From NCBI GenBank assembly GCA_043777755.1, contig JAYWHK010000010.1, positions 1 to 14,981 of the forward strand: a stretch of 14,981 nucleotides of DNA, written 5' to 3'. Each line of letters begins with the position of its first letter. The stretch's first letter is position 1. Source of the DNA: CANHEE01 sp043777755. Lineage in GTDB: Bacteria > Bacteroidota > Bacteroidia > Chitinophagales > Saprospiraceae. The notes below the pieces were generated by a model that saw only the letters and a program-made list of their open reading frames with translations, searched no databases and was not told the DNA's origin. Made by a program: the position numbers and the translations under genes. This document shows, piece after piece, positions 1 to 6,622 of this stretch.

Positions 1-1
1 T

Positions 2-538
2 CAATATGTGATTGATACTTATGACGGTTTTATTGATAGTACTGCAAATACAAATACTCGCTTTTTTTTAGCAAATTTGGCAGCTGATGGGAAAATTTAC
101 ATTAGCACTATGAGTGCAACAAGATACTTACACGTTATCCACAAACCCAATGAACCTAAAAAGAAATGCACCTTAGAACAACATGGTTTAAAATTGAAAA
201 CATTCAATGTGAACTCTGTTCCCAACTACCCCAATTTCAAACTCGGAAAAGCCGAAAATGCTTGTATTACAAGTGACGATGATGCAGTGGTAGAAAAGGT
301 GAAGGTGAAAATCTATCCAAATCCAAGTGCTGATTTTATTTATTTAGAATACAATAAAGAAAAATTGACACATAGCCAATTGATTGTCAATGACATACAA
401 GGAAGGTTGATGTTGAAAAAAAACTTAAATGATGATAAGATAGATGTTCATAACTTTTTACAAGGGATTTACTTTTTACAAATTTCAAAAGAAAAAAAAG
501 TAGTGTTTAGAGAAAAAATTATCGTTTTAAAACACTAA
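2..538 (+). CDS. T9SS cargo protein, C-terminal end (5' end outside window)
   Basis: The reading frame is open to the left edge, so this is only the last ~178 codons of a larger secreted protein. The first visible half contains GKIYIS, YLHVIHKPNEP and VPNYPNFKLG. These resemble the end of a beta-propeller-like region common in large Bacteroidota surface proteins, usually seen as LPNFPNYRLG before the sorting domain. From about visible residue 98 a type A T9SS sorting domain follows, starting KVKIYPNPSADF and ending in a Lys-rich strand (REKIIVLKH). In this family the domain directs transport across the outer membrane by the Por machinery and is then cleaved or used for anchoring. The enzymatic or adhesive role lies in the missing N-terminal part and cannot be named. 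The gene ends at a strong terminator shared with the convergent neighbour. Confidence 0.85.
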   Translation, partial: QYVIDTYDGFIDSTANTNTRFFLANLAADGKIYISTMSATRYLHVIHKPNEPKKKCTLEQHGLKLKTFNVNSVPNYPNFKLGKAENACITSDDDAVVEKVKVKIYPNPSADFIYLEYNKEKLTHSQLIVNDIQGRLMLKKNLNDDKIDVHNFLQGIYFLQISKEKKVVFREKIIVLKH

Positions 539-543
539 AAATC

Positions 544-583
544 AAAAAAGAGCTGCTTCCGTCACCAGAAGCAGCTCTTTTTT
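544..583. terminator. Bidirectional intrinsic terminator
   Basis: A perfect 10-bp GC-containing stem (gagctgcttc at 550-559 with gaagcagctc at 568-577) closes an 8-nt loop. It is flanked by A6 on the left and T6 on the right, which extends the pairing to 16 bp and gives a U-tract on either strand. It sits between two convergent stop codons (538 and 591), so it can end both transcripts. Confidence 0.9.
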
Positions 584-590
584 AGTGTTA

Positions 591-1100
591 TTATTTACCA
601 ATTTTTTTCTTAACCATTGGTGTAACGTCCTCAGAATCAAGGGCAAAAAGCATTGCACCATTAGAAGTATCGAAAATAAAGGTGTAGCCATTTTCTTTGC
701 CTACGGCTTTAACTGCAACATCAATTTTCTCCAAAATTGGCTTCAATAAAACTTGGCGACGCAATTCAATTCTTTGTTGTGCTTCGGTACGGTATTTTTC
801 CAAATCTTCGTTTTGCTTTTGCAAAGCCGCTTCTTTTTGCTGCGCTTGTACAGGAGGCAATGTTCCTTTGTTGGCTTCTTCGATGTATGCTTTATAGTCA
901 GCTTCAAATTTTGTCATCATTAATTTGCCTTTGTTGCTCAACGTATCTTGATACAGAACCAATAAGCTATCCGCTTTACGAACTTCTGGCAAACCTTCCA
1001 AAAAATTTCCAGCGTTCATGTGACCAAATTTTTGAGCAGAAACCGCATTGATTCCTACAAATAGAAGGCAGAATACTGCCATTTTTACTACATTATTCAT
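591..1100 (-). CDS. OmpH/Skp family periplasmic chaperone
   Basis: A 169-aa protein with a Sec signal peptide (residues 1-22, likely cut at VSA|Q), followed by the OmpH/Skp pattern: a short strand (KFGHMNAGNFLEGLPEVRKAD), long charged helices rich in Lys, Glu and Gln (about 45-120), and a C-terminal strand segment with GYTFIFDTSNGAMLF. The length matches the family (about 160-180 aa). Skp-type proteins are trimeric holdases that keep unfolded outer-membrane proteins soluble in the periplasm. Bacteroidota often encode several paralogues near bamA, but no bamA is visible here, so the exact paralogue is unknown. The ATG at 1100 is a good start because it places a standard signal peptide at the N-terminus. 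A candidate promoter lies ~97 nt upstream. Confidence 0.88.
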   Translation of the reverse strand: MNNVVKMAVFCLLFVGINAVSAQKFGHMNAGNFLEGLPEVRKADSLLVLYQDTLSNKGKLMMTKFEADYKAYIEEANKGTLPPVQAQQKEAALQKQNEDLEKYRTEAQQRIELRRQVLLKPILEKIDVAVKAVGKENGYTFIFDTSNGAMLFALDSEDVTPMVKKKIGK

Positions 1101-1196
1101 TTGTAAAATTTAATAATTCTTTTTTTAATTGTTTTGAAAAAATGTATTTGCACAAGTCATTACATTTTACATTTATTATAGACGTTAAACGCAACG

Positions 1197-1229
1197 CAAA
1201 AGTAGCACTTTTTTTAACATTTAACCAAA
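1197..1229 (-). promoter_or_regulatory. Candidate Bacteroidota promoter for the OmpH-like gene
   Basis: On the minus strand TTTG (1226-1229) is followed after 21 nt by TACTTTTG (1197-1204), matching the known Bacteroidota sigma-ABfr pattern TTTG / TAnnTTTG. The spacing is slightly longer than the typical ~19. The start codon lies ~97 nt downstream. No transcript evidence is available. Confidence 0.5.
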
Positions 1230-1551
1230 CTATAACGAAGGTTTTCTATAACGATTTTTTTAAAATATAAATAAAAAAATATTTTATAAAAAACAAATAA
1301 TCATAATGCGTAATTAAATAATAAATAACATTTTATAAATATTGAAAAAATAATTATATTTTATCTTTATTTATAGCTGAGATTACTTCATTTTCGGCAT
1401 ATTAATTGGTCTATAAAAGGTGGTATCCTCCTGCCAAAAATTTAGATATTTAGGTATTCAAACTCACTCACTTTTTTTGTTTTCGCGCATGACTTTGTGT
1501 TATTGATATTTTCTAAAGTATTGATGGCTATTTTTGTTTTGGCAATTTATT

Positions 1552-1671
1552 ACATTGTTCTAAAAGTTTGCTATTGTTTATAATTGTTGTATTGTTTTTG
1601 GTTTTCAATTAGTTAGAACCATTTCAAACAATAGCAAACATTAAATAACTAAAAAAACGGTGTATTAAATA
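1552..1671 (+). repeat. Dispersed ~120-bp repeat, copy 1
   Basis: Aligns with 2821-2939 in the same orientation with 8 mismatches and one 1-base gap (about 92% identity). It contains a 14-bp perfect inverted repeat (gtttgctattgttt at 1566-1579 with aaacaatagcaaac at 1626-1639). Inside this lies a 6-bp pair (taattg 1581-1586 with caatta 1606-1611), and a 7-bp pair (gttctaa 1557-1563 with ttagaac 1613-1619) interleaves with the outer stem. It has no coding capacity. It could be a MITE-like element or a duplicated non-coding segment. Confidence 0.85.
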
Positions 1672-1786
1672 GCTAACAATTTGGTGCGCCTATTGTCATT
1701 GAATCAAACCATTTTTAACATCACACGCAGGGAAAACGGTAAAACACGCTTATACCAAATTCCCACAGACCGAAATTTTACGCACA

Positions 1787-2668
1787 ATGAAGAAATTAAA
1801 CAATTTTTTCTCCCTTCTCTGCCTTTGTGGCGGAACTTTGCTAACAGCTCAGAACAGCTATCATTCTGTTTTTACGCCCAATACTCATTGGGAATTGTAC
1901 AAACTTGATGAGCAGTTTAAAGGCTCTGTTGTTAAGCAACAAACAATAAAAGACACCACTTTCAACGGCAATACTTACAAGGTATTTGGTGAAAAAAGTG
2001 ATGTATCACCAAATAAAAAAATACTTGTTCGAGAAAATGTTGCCGAAAAAAAGGTCTATGTTTTTGATGACGGCAAAGAATTTTTACTCTATGACTTCAA
2101 CCTTGTGGTTGGAGAAAAGTTTTACATCAGACAATGGGAACTGGAAGTCGTCAGCGTCGGCACAATGAAAACTGCCGAAGGCGAGCGCAAATGTATTGAG
2201 TTGAAACCAATCAGCAAGGCTTGGGACAATATCAAATGGGTAGAAGGTTTGGGCTCGATGGTCGGCCCTATTTATTATCAAAATTACGGAAAGTTAGAAG
2301 AAAGTTTTCAGGTGACGTGTTTTTTTAGAGATAATAACCTGATTTACAGTGCTTCTGATTGGAATTGCATGAATCCAGCAAATACCACTGCGATTGTCGA
2401 TCCAGCGGATTTAGCAAAAAAAGTAATGGTTGCGCCTAATCCGTTCCGTGACCAATTCCAAGTGATGGTCAATAATCCGAGTGGTGGCGACATTACGATG
2501 AGCATCACGACACTGACAGGTGTACGTATCTATGAAGAAAAATTTGAAAAAGCAGAAGAAAAATTCCAAACCACTTTGGGTTGGTCAAGCGATATTTTCA
2601 ATGGTTTGTTGCTCTTAAAAGTGCAGACTTCCGAAGGGCAAATCATCAAACGCATTGTGAAAGAGTAA
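1787..2668 (+). CDS. Secreted protein with T9SS type A sorting domain
   Basis: A 293-aa protein. Residues 1-21 form a signal peptide (MKKLNNFFSLLCLCGGTLLTA, cut before QNS). The middle part (about 25-190) is mainly beta, with elements such as FNGNTYKVFGEK, EKKVYVFDDGKEFLLYDFNL and KWVEGLGSM. This pattern recurs in many Bacteroidota T9SS cargo proteins of unknown function. Residues ~210-293 are the sorting domain (VMVAPNPFRDQFQVMV ... GLLLLKVQTSEGQIIKRIVKE). It is expected to be exported to the periplasm and then across the outer membrane to the surface or medium. No catalytic motif is recognised. The ATG at 1787 is supported by the signal peptide. The gene stands alone with its own terminator and lies between two copies of a ~120-bp repeat. 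Confidence 0.88.
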   Translation: MKKLNNFFSLLCLCGGTLLTAQNSYHSVFTPNTHWELYKLDEQFKGSVVKQQTIKDTTFNGNTYKVFGEKSDVSPNKKILVRENVAEKKVYVFDDGKEFLLYDFNLVVGEKFYIRQWELEVVSVGTMKTAEGERKCIELKPISKAWDNIKWVEGLGSMVGPIYYQNYGKLEESFQVTCFFRDNNLIYSASDWNCMNPANTTAIVDPADLAKKVMVAPNPFRDQFQVMVNNPSGGDITMSITTLTGVRIYEEKFEKAEEKFQTTLGWSSDIFNGLLLLKVQTSEGQIIKRIVKE

Positions 2669-2717
2669 ATCCTCATTTTTATCCAGAACGACAATTAAGG
2701 TCATAGGTTCACAGTAT

Positions 2718-2755
2718 AACACCGTTCTTCGTCCCCGATGGAACGGTGTTTTTTT
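2718..2755 (+). terminator. Intrinsic terminator of the T9SS cargo gene
   Basis: A perfect 10-bp stem (aacaccgttc 2718-2727 with gaacggtgtt 2741-2750) with a 13-nt loop is followed by a T-tract (2749-2755). It lies 50 nt after the stop codon. The minus-strand flank is not T-rich, so it should work only for plus-strand transcripts. Confidence 0.88.
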
Positions 2756-2820
2756 ATTTGTTTAACCTAATATACAGAACAGATATTGGTTATTAGTATT
2801 GCAAACGATTGGTATTCAAT

Positions 2821-2939
2821 ACATTGTTCTAAAAGTTTGTTATTATTTGTAATTGTTGCATTGTTTTGGTTTTCAATTAGTTAGAACCATTTCAAACAAT
2901 TCCAAACATTAAATAACTAAAAAAACAGTGTATTCAATA
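2821..2939 (+). repeat. Dispersed ~120-bp repeat, copy 2, with 10-bp flanking direct repeats
   Basis: Second copy of the element at 1552-1671, in the same orientation. The 10-mer gtattcaata occurs exactly at both ends (2812-2821 and 2930-2939), like a target-site duplication around a ~108-bp unit. The long inverted repeat is less perfect here (11 of 14 pairs), while the 7-bp and 6-bp pairs are intact. The right end stops 10 bases before the stop codon of the convergent lipoprotein gene. Confidence 0.85.
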
Positions 2940-2948
2940 TCAAATGGC

Positions 2949-4430
2949 TTATTTCGGTTTGTATTCGTACGCTCCAATGTCAGGTTTTTGCGCATCACGA
3001 GGCGTGCCATCAAGGTCAAAATTAAAATTAGGAAGCGGAATTGCCTTCATTTCCGCAACAGAAAGTGTATCTAACTTATAGTTGTCGTAATCTTTGCTTT
3101 TAAACAAACGGTCTGAATTTTTGAAATTAAAACAGTTTTTACAATTTTTTGTCAAAAAATCAGGAAAATTTTTAGGTTCTAAAATTTTTTCAACATTCAA
3201 AACACAATGGTCAAAAGCATAATCCATCGCAGCATCTTTGCTTTGTCCAATATCAAGCGCATCACGTTGAGAACTTGCTACAATACAATTTTGTGCATTA
3301 AAATTTAATGGAAAATTAATCCTTTGAACACAATTTCCTTTGTCATCTTGTCTTTTGCAAAACGTATTTGAAACATACAAAGAAGATGCGTTGTTTCCAT
3401 AATTCGCTAAGGTACAATAAGTTAGCGAAGTATTTCCACCTTGTTCTAAGAACAAACTCGATGCGCCATTGTTGTACATAAGGCAATTGTCCAAAGTAAC
3501 TTCGGCTTGTCGTGCATAAATTGCGGGACCTGCGGTGTTGTAAATTTTTGAATATTTAAAATCCAAAACTGCCAAAGAATCCGCATAAACGCCCAATCGT
3601 GAATTTTTTACTGTTGTATAAGTGAAATTAGCACTGCAACCCGTACCAAAATACATCAGATTCCATTGCGCTGGCGTATTCTCAAAATCTTTTTCCAAAC
3701 GGTCACCGCCAATCAAAACAGGTTTTGACTTTGTACCTTGTGCATCAATCGAACCTCCATTGATGACGTAAATTCGCCCATCATTGAAGACGTATTTTTC
3801 TTTTTTTTCGGTTTCTCCTTTCACCAAACCACCGTGAACATAGACACGAGTACCTGCTGGAAGCGTCAATTTTGCATTGTCAATAACCAAGGTTCCATAA
3901 ATAACGTAAGGTTTTGGATCGTTCCAAGTTTGGTCAGCATCAATTAAAGCAATTTTCCCTTTAAAATCCTTGTTGGGAATGTAATTGGCATTTTGTCCCC
4001 AAGCCTCCAAAACCACTTTTTGAACAACACCATTCGTTTCAAAAACAATATTTTCATTCAAAATAAAAGGATTATTTTGGTCGTTTGGATTAATCGTTAC
4101 TTCTGCAAAAACATAAATACTATCATTTGCAGGAATTTCAATTGATGTTTGGCTGTCACCCGAAACGCCATCAATGTTCAAATTAAAAATAGATTGCTCA
4201 CCTTTTTCTAAAAATATCTTATTGACAATCAACGTTTTATCATAAGGATTCAAAATTTTAAACGAGCGTGTCGCCGACCCAACTGCCGTGAAAACAGTGT
4301 CGAAACGAAGCGTATCTTTTGAAAATTCCAACTTGGCATCATTGCCCGTATAGAAACTTTCTTTTTCACAAGCTACAAATGCAAATGTGAATAAAAATAA
4401 TCCAAAAATAAATAAAATTGATGATTTCAT
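2949..4430 (-). CDS. Outer-membrane lipoprotein with right-handed beta-helix
   Basis: A 493-aa protein with a lipoprotein signal peptide: hydrophobic residues 5-20 and lipobox AFVAC with Cys21, so it is probably lipid-anchored. Residues ~32-150 (LEFSKDTLRFDTVFTAVGSA, then FKILNPYDKTL) look like an Ig/ASH-type beta-sandwich as found in DUF1573-like and choice-of-anchor proteins. Residues ~190-430 show repeated short beta-strand turns (GGSIDAQGTKSKPVLIGG, ARQAEVTLDNCLMYNNGASS, FNAQNCIVASSQRDALDIGQ) typical of a parallel beta-helix. The C-terminus DLDGTPRD...DIGAYEYKPK matches the choice-of-anchor Q ending. Beta-helix proteins often bind or cleave polysaccharides, but no catalytic site is recognisable and the substrate is unknown. 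It lies 108 bp downstream of the DUF420 gene on the same strand and may be co-transcribed. Confidence 0.85.
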   Translation of the reverse strand: MKSSILFIFGLFLFTFAFVACEKESFYTGNDAKLEFSKDTLRFDTVFTAVGSATRSFKILNPYDKTLIVNKIFLEKGEQSIFNLNIDGVSGDSQTSIEIPANDSIYVFAEVTINPNDQNNPFILNENIVFETNGVVQKVVLEAWGQNANYIPNKDFKGKIALIDADQTWNDPKPYVIYGTLVIDNAKLTLPAGTRVYVHGGLVKGETEKKEKYVFNDGRIYVINGGSIDAQGTKSKPVLIGGDRLEKDFENTPAQWNLMYFGTGCSANFTYTTVKNSRLGVYADSLAVLDFKYSKIYNTAGPAIYARQAEVTLDNCLMYNNGASSLFLEQGGNTSLTYCTLANYGNNASSLYVSNTFCKRQDDKGNCVQRINFPLNFNAQNCIVASSQRDALDIGQSKDAAMDYAFDHCVLNVEKILEPKNFPDFLTKNCKNCFNFKNSDRLFKSKDYDNYKLDTLSVAEMKAIPLPNFNFDLDGTPRDAQKPDIGAYEYKPK

Positions 4431-4436
4431 AAAAGA

Positions 4437-4464
4437 GTGAACAATTAACAGTGAACAACGAACA
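4437..4464 (+). repeat. Two tandem 14-bp units
   Basis: gtgaacaattaaca (4437-4450) is followed directly by gtgaacaacgaaca (4451-4464), 12 of 14 bases identical, then by the start of a third unit (gtacaa). It lies immediately upstream of the lipoprotein gene, in its probable leader. Such low-complexity tandems accumulate in intergenic DNA; no function is assigned. Confidence 0.65.
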
Positions 4465-4501
4465 GTACAATCGTAGAATTTAAAATTTAGAATTTAAAAA
4501 A

Positions 4502-4536
4502 TTTAGAATTTAGAATTTAGAATTTAGAATTTAGAA
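4502..4536 (+). repeat. Heptanucleotide tandem repeat (tttagaa)5
   Basis: Five perfect units of tttagaa, with degenerate units extending left to about 4474 and a partial unit (tttt) on the right. The array runs up to the stop codon of the DUF420 gene (4539-4541). Perfect short tandems are prone to slippage, so copy number may differ between strains. It lies outside coding sequence. Confidence 0.9.
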
Positions 4537-4538
4537 TT

Positions 4539-5072
4539 TTAACGATAATAAGGCAACAACATCAAATAGCAAATTGGTCCTGTCACCGCAACGTACAACC
4601 AAACTGGGAATACATAGCGAGCCATTTTTTTATGTCTTTCAAAATCACCAATGTATGCTCTGATGAATGTGAATAAAATAAAAGGAAAAACCAGTGCTGC
4701 CGAAGCAATGTGTGTCAAAAGTAAAATAAGGTAAAAAATACGAATAGAGCCTTCGCCTCCAAACTTCGTTTCGGGTGTCGTAAAGTGATAAACGACATAA
4801 CACAACAAGAAAATTGCTGAAAATACCAATGCCATAAAATTAGCACGGCGATGTTGCGCTATACGACCATTTTTAATCGAATTAAACGAGTACAGCAGAC
4901 ATAACGCAGTCAATGTGTTTAAAATTGCATGAACCATGGGTAAAAAACTAACGTCTATACCAATTTGGATTTTATTGGGTGTCCGCATCAATACGACCAA
5001 TCCTAAAACAGCTACAGAAACGACCATTGCCGCAATGTTCAATTTTTTTTCTAAGTTTCTATTAATTTCCAT
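4539..5072 (-). CDS. DUF420 family integral membrane protein
   Basis: A 177-aa protein when started at the ATG at 5072. An in-frame ATG at 5126 would add 18 residues with no family likeness, so the shorter start is preferred. Five hydrophobic segments are visible, at about 13-29, 44-63, 80-97, 112-137 and 153-174. Histidines at positions 48, 74, 96, 121 and 147 lie in or near membrane ends (MVHAILN, QHRRANF, VVYHF, THIAS, FERHKKMARY). This matches DUF420 (YozB-like), whose members often sit with cytochrome c oxidase assembly genes such as SCO; the biochemical role is not settled. Here an SCO-like gene lies in the divergent operon, which fits that association. The stop codon touches a heptamer repeat array. 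Confidence 0.85.
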   Translation of the reverse strand: MEINRNLEKKLNIAAMVVSVAVLGLVVLMRTPNKIQIGIDVSFLPMVHAILNTLTALCLLYSFNSIKNGRIAQHRRANFMALVFSAIFLLCYVVYHFTTPETKFGGEGSIRIFYLILLLTHIASAALVFPFILFTFIRAYIGDFERHKKMARYVFPVWLYVAVTGPICYLMLLPYYR

Positions 5073-5167
5073 AAAATGAATTGAGTTTAAATAAATTAAA
5101 ATTACTCCATTGAACAATCTTTTCAAGGACTTGTTAAATAAAATAGCTAATTTTTACAAAAATTTTG

Positions 5168-5175
5168 CAAAACTA
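5168..5175 (-). promoter_or_regulatory. Candidate -7 box for the DUF420 gene
   Basis: TAGTTTTG on the minus strand matches TAnnTTTG, ~96 nt upstream of the chosen start. A TTTG at 5204-5207 is 28 nt away, too far for a normal -33 element, so only half of the promoter is supported. A near-palindrome (aattttt-ac-aaaaatt, 5149-5164) lies just downstream and could be an operator or a chance AT-rich pattern. Confidence 0.35.
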
Positions 5176-5207
5176 ATGCTTCTTGTCTAAAAAATATTTC
5201 ATTCAAA

Positions 5208-5240
5208 AACTTTTTTTCATAAAAAAAAGTTGTATATTTG
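5208..5240 (+). promoter_or_regulatory. Candidate promoter region with hairpin, for the beta-barrel operon
   Basis: TATATTTG (5233-5240) matches the Bacteroidota -7 box TAnnTTTG and lies 17 nt before the ATG at 5258. No clear TTG -33 element exists at the usual distance. Instead a perfect inverted repeat (aacttttttt 5208-5217, aaaaaaagtt 5222-5231) covers that position. The promoter call rests mainly on the -7 box and its position. Confidence 0.45.
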
Positions 5241-5257
5241 TATAATTATTTTGTTTT

Positions 5258-6013
5258 ATGAAAAAAATTTCCATCATCATCGTTTTTATAAGCTTGTTTG
5301 CGAGCTTGAGCAATGCCCAAAACAGCCAAAAAATGAGGTCTGTCGGCTCAGGAAAAGGCTTGATTTACAACCGTGAACGATTGTTTGTTGGTGAGATTCA
5401 CACCAATGGCGGAAATATTGCCTATCAATGGGGTGCTCTCAAAACGTATTACAAAACCACTTATTATCAGCTTTCCCTTGGATTTCTTAAACATCCAAAA
5501 GAAACACGCAGTATGCCATCTAATCTGAACGTAACAAGGGCTTTTGTATATGGAAAACAAAATGTTCTGATGCCGCTAAGTTTGGTTTATGGCGAAAAAA
5601 GATATTTTAGCGAAAAAGACAATTATAGAGGTGTTGCTGTTGGTATGAGTTATGCTGTTGGTCCTAATTTGGGCTTGTTGAAACCATATTATATACGGTA
5701 TGAAAAAAGCGACGACAAAAAAGACATTAAATACAGTGAAGCCGATAGTAAAATTTTTTTAGACAAAGACAAAATTACAGGTGCTACTCCTTTTGACAGA
5801 GGACTCAATGAGATAAAAATTCAACCCGCCATTCATGCCAAACTTGGACTTCACTTGGATTGGGGCGCATTTGATGAGTACGCTCGTGCGCTCGAAGTTG
5901 GTTTCGTAGCAGATTATTATTTTAAAAAAGTGCCTATTTTAGTAGATAAAGCTCAGAATCGTTCTATTTTTGTGAATTTTTATGCAAATTTGCAGCTTGG
6001 AAAAAGAAAATAA
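5258..6013 (+). CDS. Conserved outer-membrane beta-barrel protein
   Basis: A 251-aa protein with a signal peptide (residues 1-20, cut near SNA|QNS). The mature part alternates aromatic and small residues in strand-like segments: GEIHTNGGNIAYQWGALK, TTYYQLSLGFLKHPKE, FVYGKQNVLMPLSLVYGEKR, GVAVGMSYAVGPNLGLLKPY, KLGLHLDWGAFDEY, ending in NFYANLQLGKRK. This pattern resembles a conserved Bacteroidota family of small outer-membrane barrels with no assigned function. It is probably embedded in the outer membrane; the transported substrate or partner is unknown. The next gene starts 6 nt after its stop codon, so the two are almost certainly co-transcribed. The ATG at 5258 is fixed by the signal peptide. 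Confidence 0.78.
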   Translation: MKKISIIIVFISLFASLSNAQNSQKMRSVGSGKGLIYNRERLFVGEIHTNGGNIAYQWGALKTYYKTTYYQLSLGFLKHPKETRSMPSNLNVTRAFVYGKQNVLMPLSLVYGEKRYFSEKDNYRGVAVGMSYAVGPNLGLLKPYYIRYEKSDDKKDIKYSEADSKIFLDKDKITGATPFDRGLNEIKIQPAIHAKLGLHLDWGAFDEYARALEVGFVADYYFKKVPILVDKAQNRSIFVNFYANLQLGKRK

Positions 6014-6019
6014 CAATTT

Positions 6020-6574
6020 ATGGCACTAACACCTTCCACTATGTTGGCACTCGAAACGCCAGCACCTTACTTTGAATTGCCCGATGCAATTTCAGGTAAA
6101 ACATTCAGTATCAATAATTTAAAAGGAGAAAAAGCAAGCGTTGTAATGTTCATTTGCAACCATTGCCCTTATGTCATTCATGTCAATCCCGAAATCGCAC
6201 GCATCGCAAAAGATTATAAACATAAAGGCATTTCTTTTGTTGCTATTAGTTCAAACGACATCGAGGCGCATCCTGAAGATGCTCCCGACAAGATGAAAAC
6301 ATTGGCAGCCGAAGCGGGTTTTGATTTTCCTTATCTATATGATGAAAGTCAATCTGTCGCAAAGGACTACGATGCTGCTTGTACGCCTGATTTTTATATT
6401 TTTGATAAAAATTTAAAATTATCGTATCGAGGTCGCATCGACAATAGCCGACCAAACAGTGCTATCCCATTGAGTGGCAAGGATTTGCGTACAGCGTTAG
6501 ACGCTATTTTGGAAGAAAAAGCCGTTTCGCCAGTGCAATTTCCAAGTATGGGTTGCAATATAAAATGGAAGTAA
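6020..6574 (+). CDS. Thioredoxin-family (AhpC/TSA-redoxin fold) protein with CNHC site
   Basis: A 184-aa thioredoxin-fold protein without a signal peptide, so probably cytoplasmic. It has the redoxin order: PAPYFELPDAISGKTFSI (15-32), the active-site strand VVMFICNHCPY with Cys46 and Cys49, FVAISSND (73-80), a third Cys in ACTPDFYIFD (Cys121, next to the expected cis-Pro), and SYRGRIDN. The C-terminus PSMGCNIKWK is conserved in this subfamily. The CxxC pair implies thiol-disulfide exchange or peroxide-linked chemistry; the physiological partner is unknown. It starts 6 nt after the beta-barrel gene and is followed after 48 nt by the SCO-like gene, so the three form a likely operon. Confidence 0.87.
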   Translation: MALTPSTMLALETPAPYFELPDAISGKTFSINNLKGEKASVVMFICNHCPYVIHVNPEIARIAKDYKHKGISFVAISSNDIEAHPEDAPDKMKTLAAEAGFDFPYLYDESQSVAKDYDAACTPDFYIFDKNLKLSYRGRIDNSRPNSAIPLSGKDLRTALDAILEEKAVSPVQFPSMGCNIKWK

Positions 6575-6622
6575 ATCCTGTAAGCGCAACTTCACTTAGA
6601 ATTATTAAATACTTTATAAAAT

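Larger units (their letters stand above)
1101..1786. other. Gene-poor intergenic region
   Basis: These 686 bases hold no convincing coding sequence. The first ~130 bases are the 5' region of the OmpH-like gene. About 1255-1375 is extremely AT-rich (runs of A, T and AT mixtures). About 1376-1550 is unremarkable. One copy of a ~120-bp repeat occupies 1552-1671, and the leader of the next plus-strand gene follows. A short open frame from 1681 overlaps the real downstream gene in another frame and shows no protein-like features. Confidence 0.7.

Noticed and set aside
737..1051. 104-codon open frame on the plus strand
   Set aside because: It lies fully antisense to the OmpH-like gene, which has a clear signal peptide and family pattern.
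1420..1440. Possible GC-containing hairpin around ggtggtatcctcctgcca
   Set aside because: Pairing is short and imperfect, with no T-tract and no gene end nearby.
1681..1908. Small plus-strand reading frame
   Set aside because: It begins with GTG, overlaps the signal-peptide region of the T9SS cargo gene in another frame and has no protein-like features.
1552..2939. Integron cassette with attC-like sites
   Set aside because: Two repeats of attC-like length flank a gene and contain inverted repeats, but I could not find paired core sites of the form RYYYAAC and GTTRRRY at the ends, there is no integrase, and copy 1 has no gene upstream on the same strand.
4474..4540. CRISPR array
   Set aside because: The units are 7 bp and directly adjacent without spacers; it is a simple tandem repeat.
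5073..5126. Longer start of the DUF420 gene at 5126
   Set aside because: The extra 18 residues do not resemble the family N-terminus, and the inner ATG gives the usual length.
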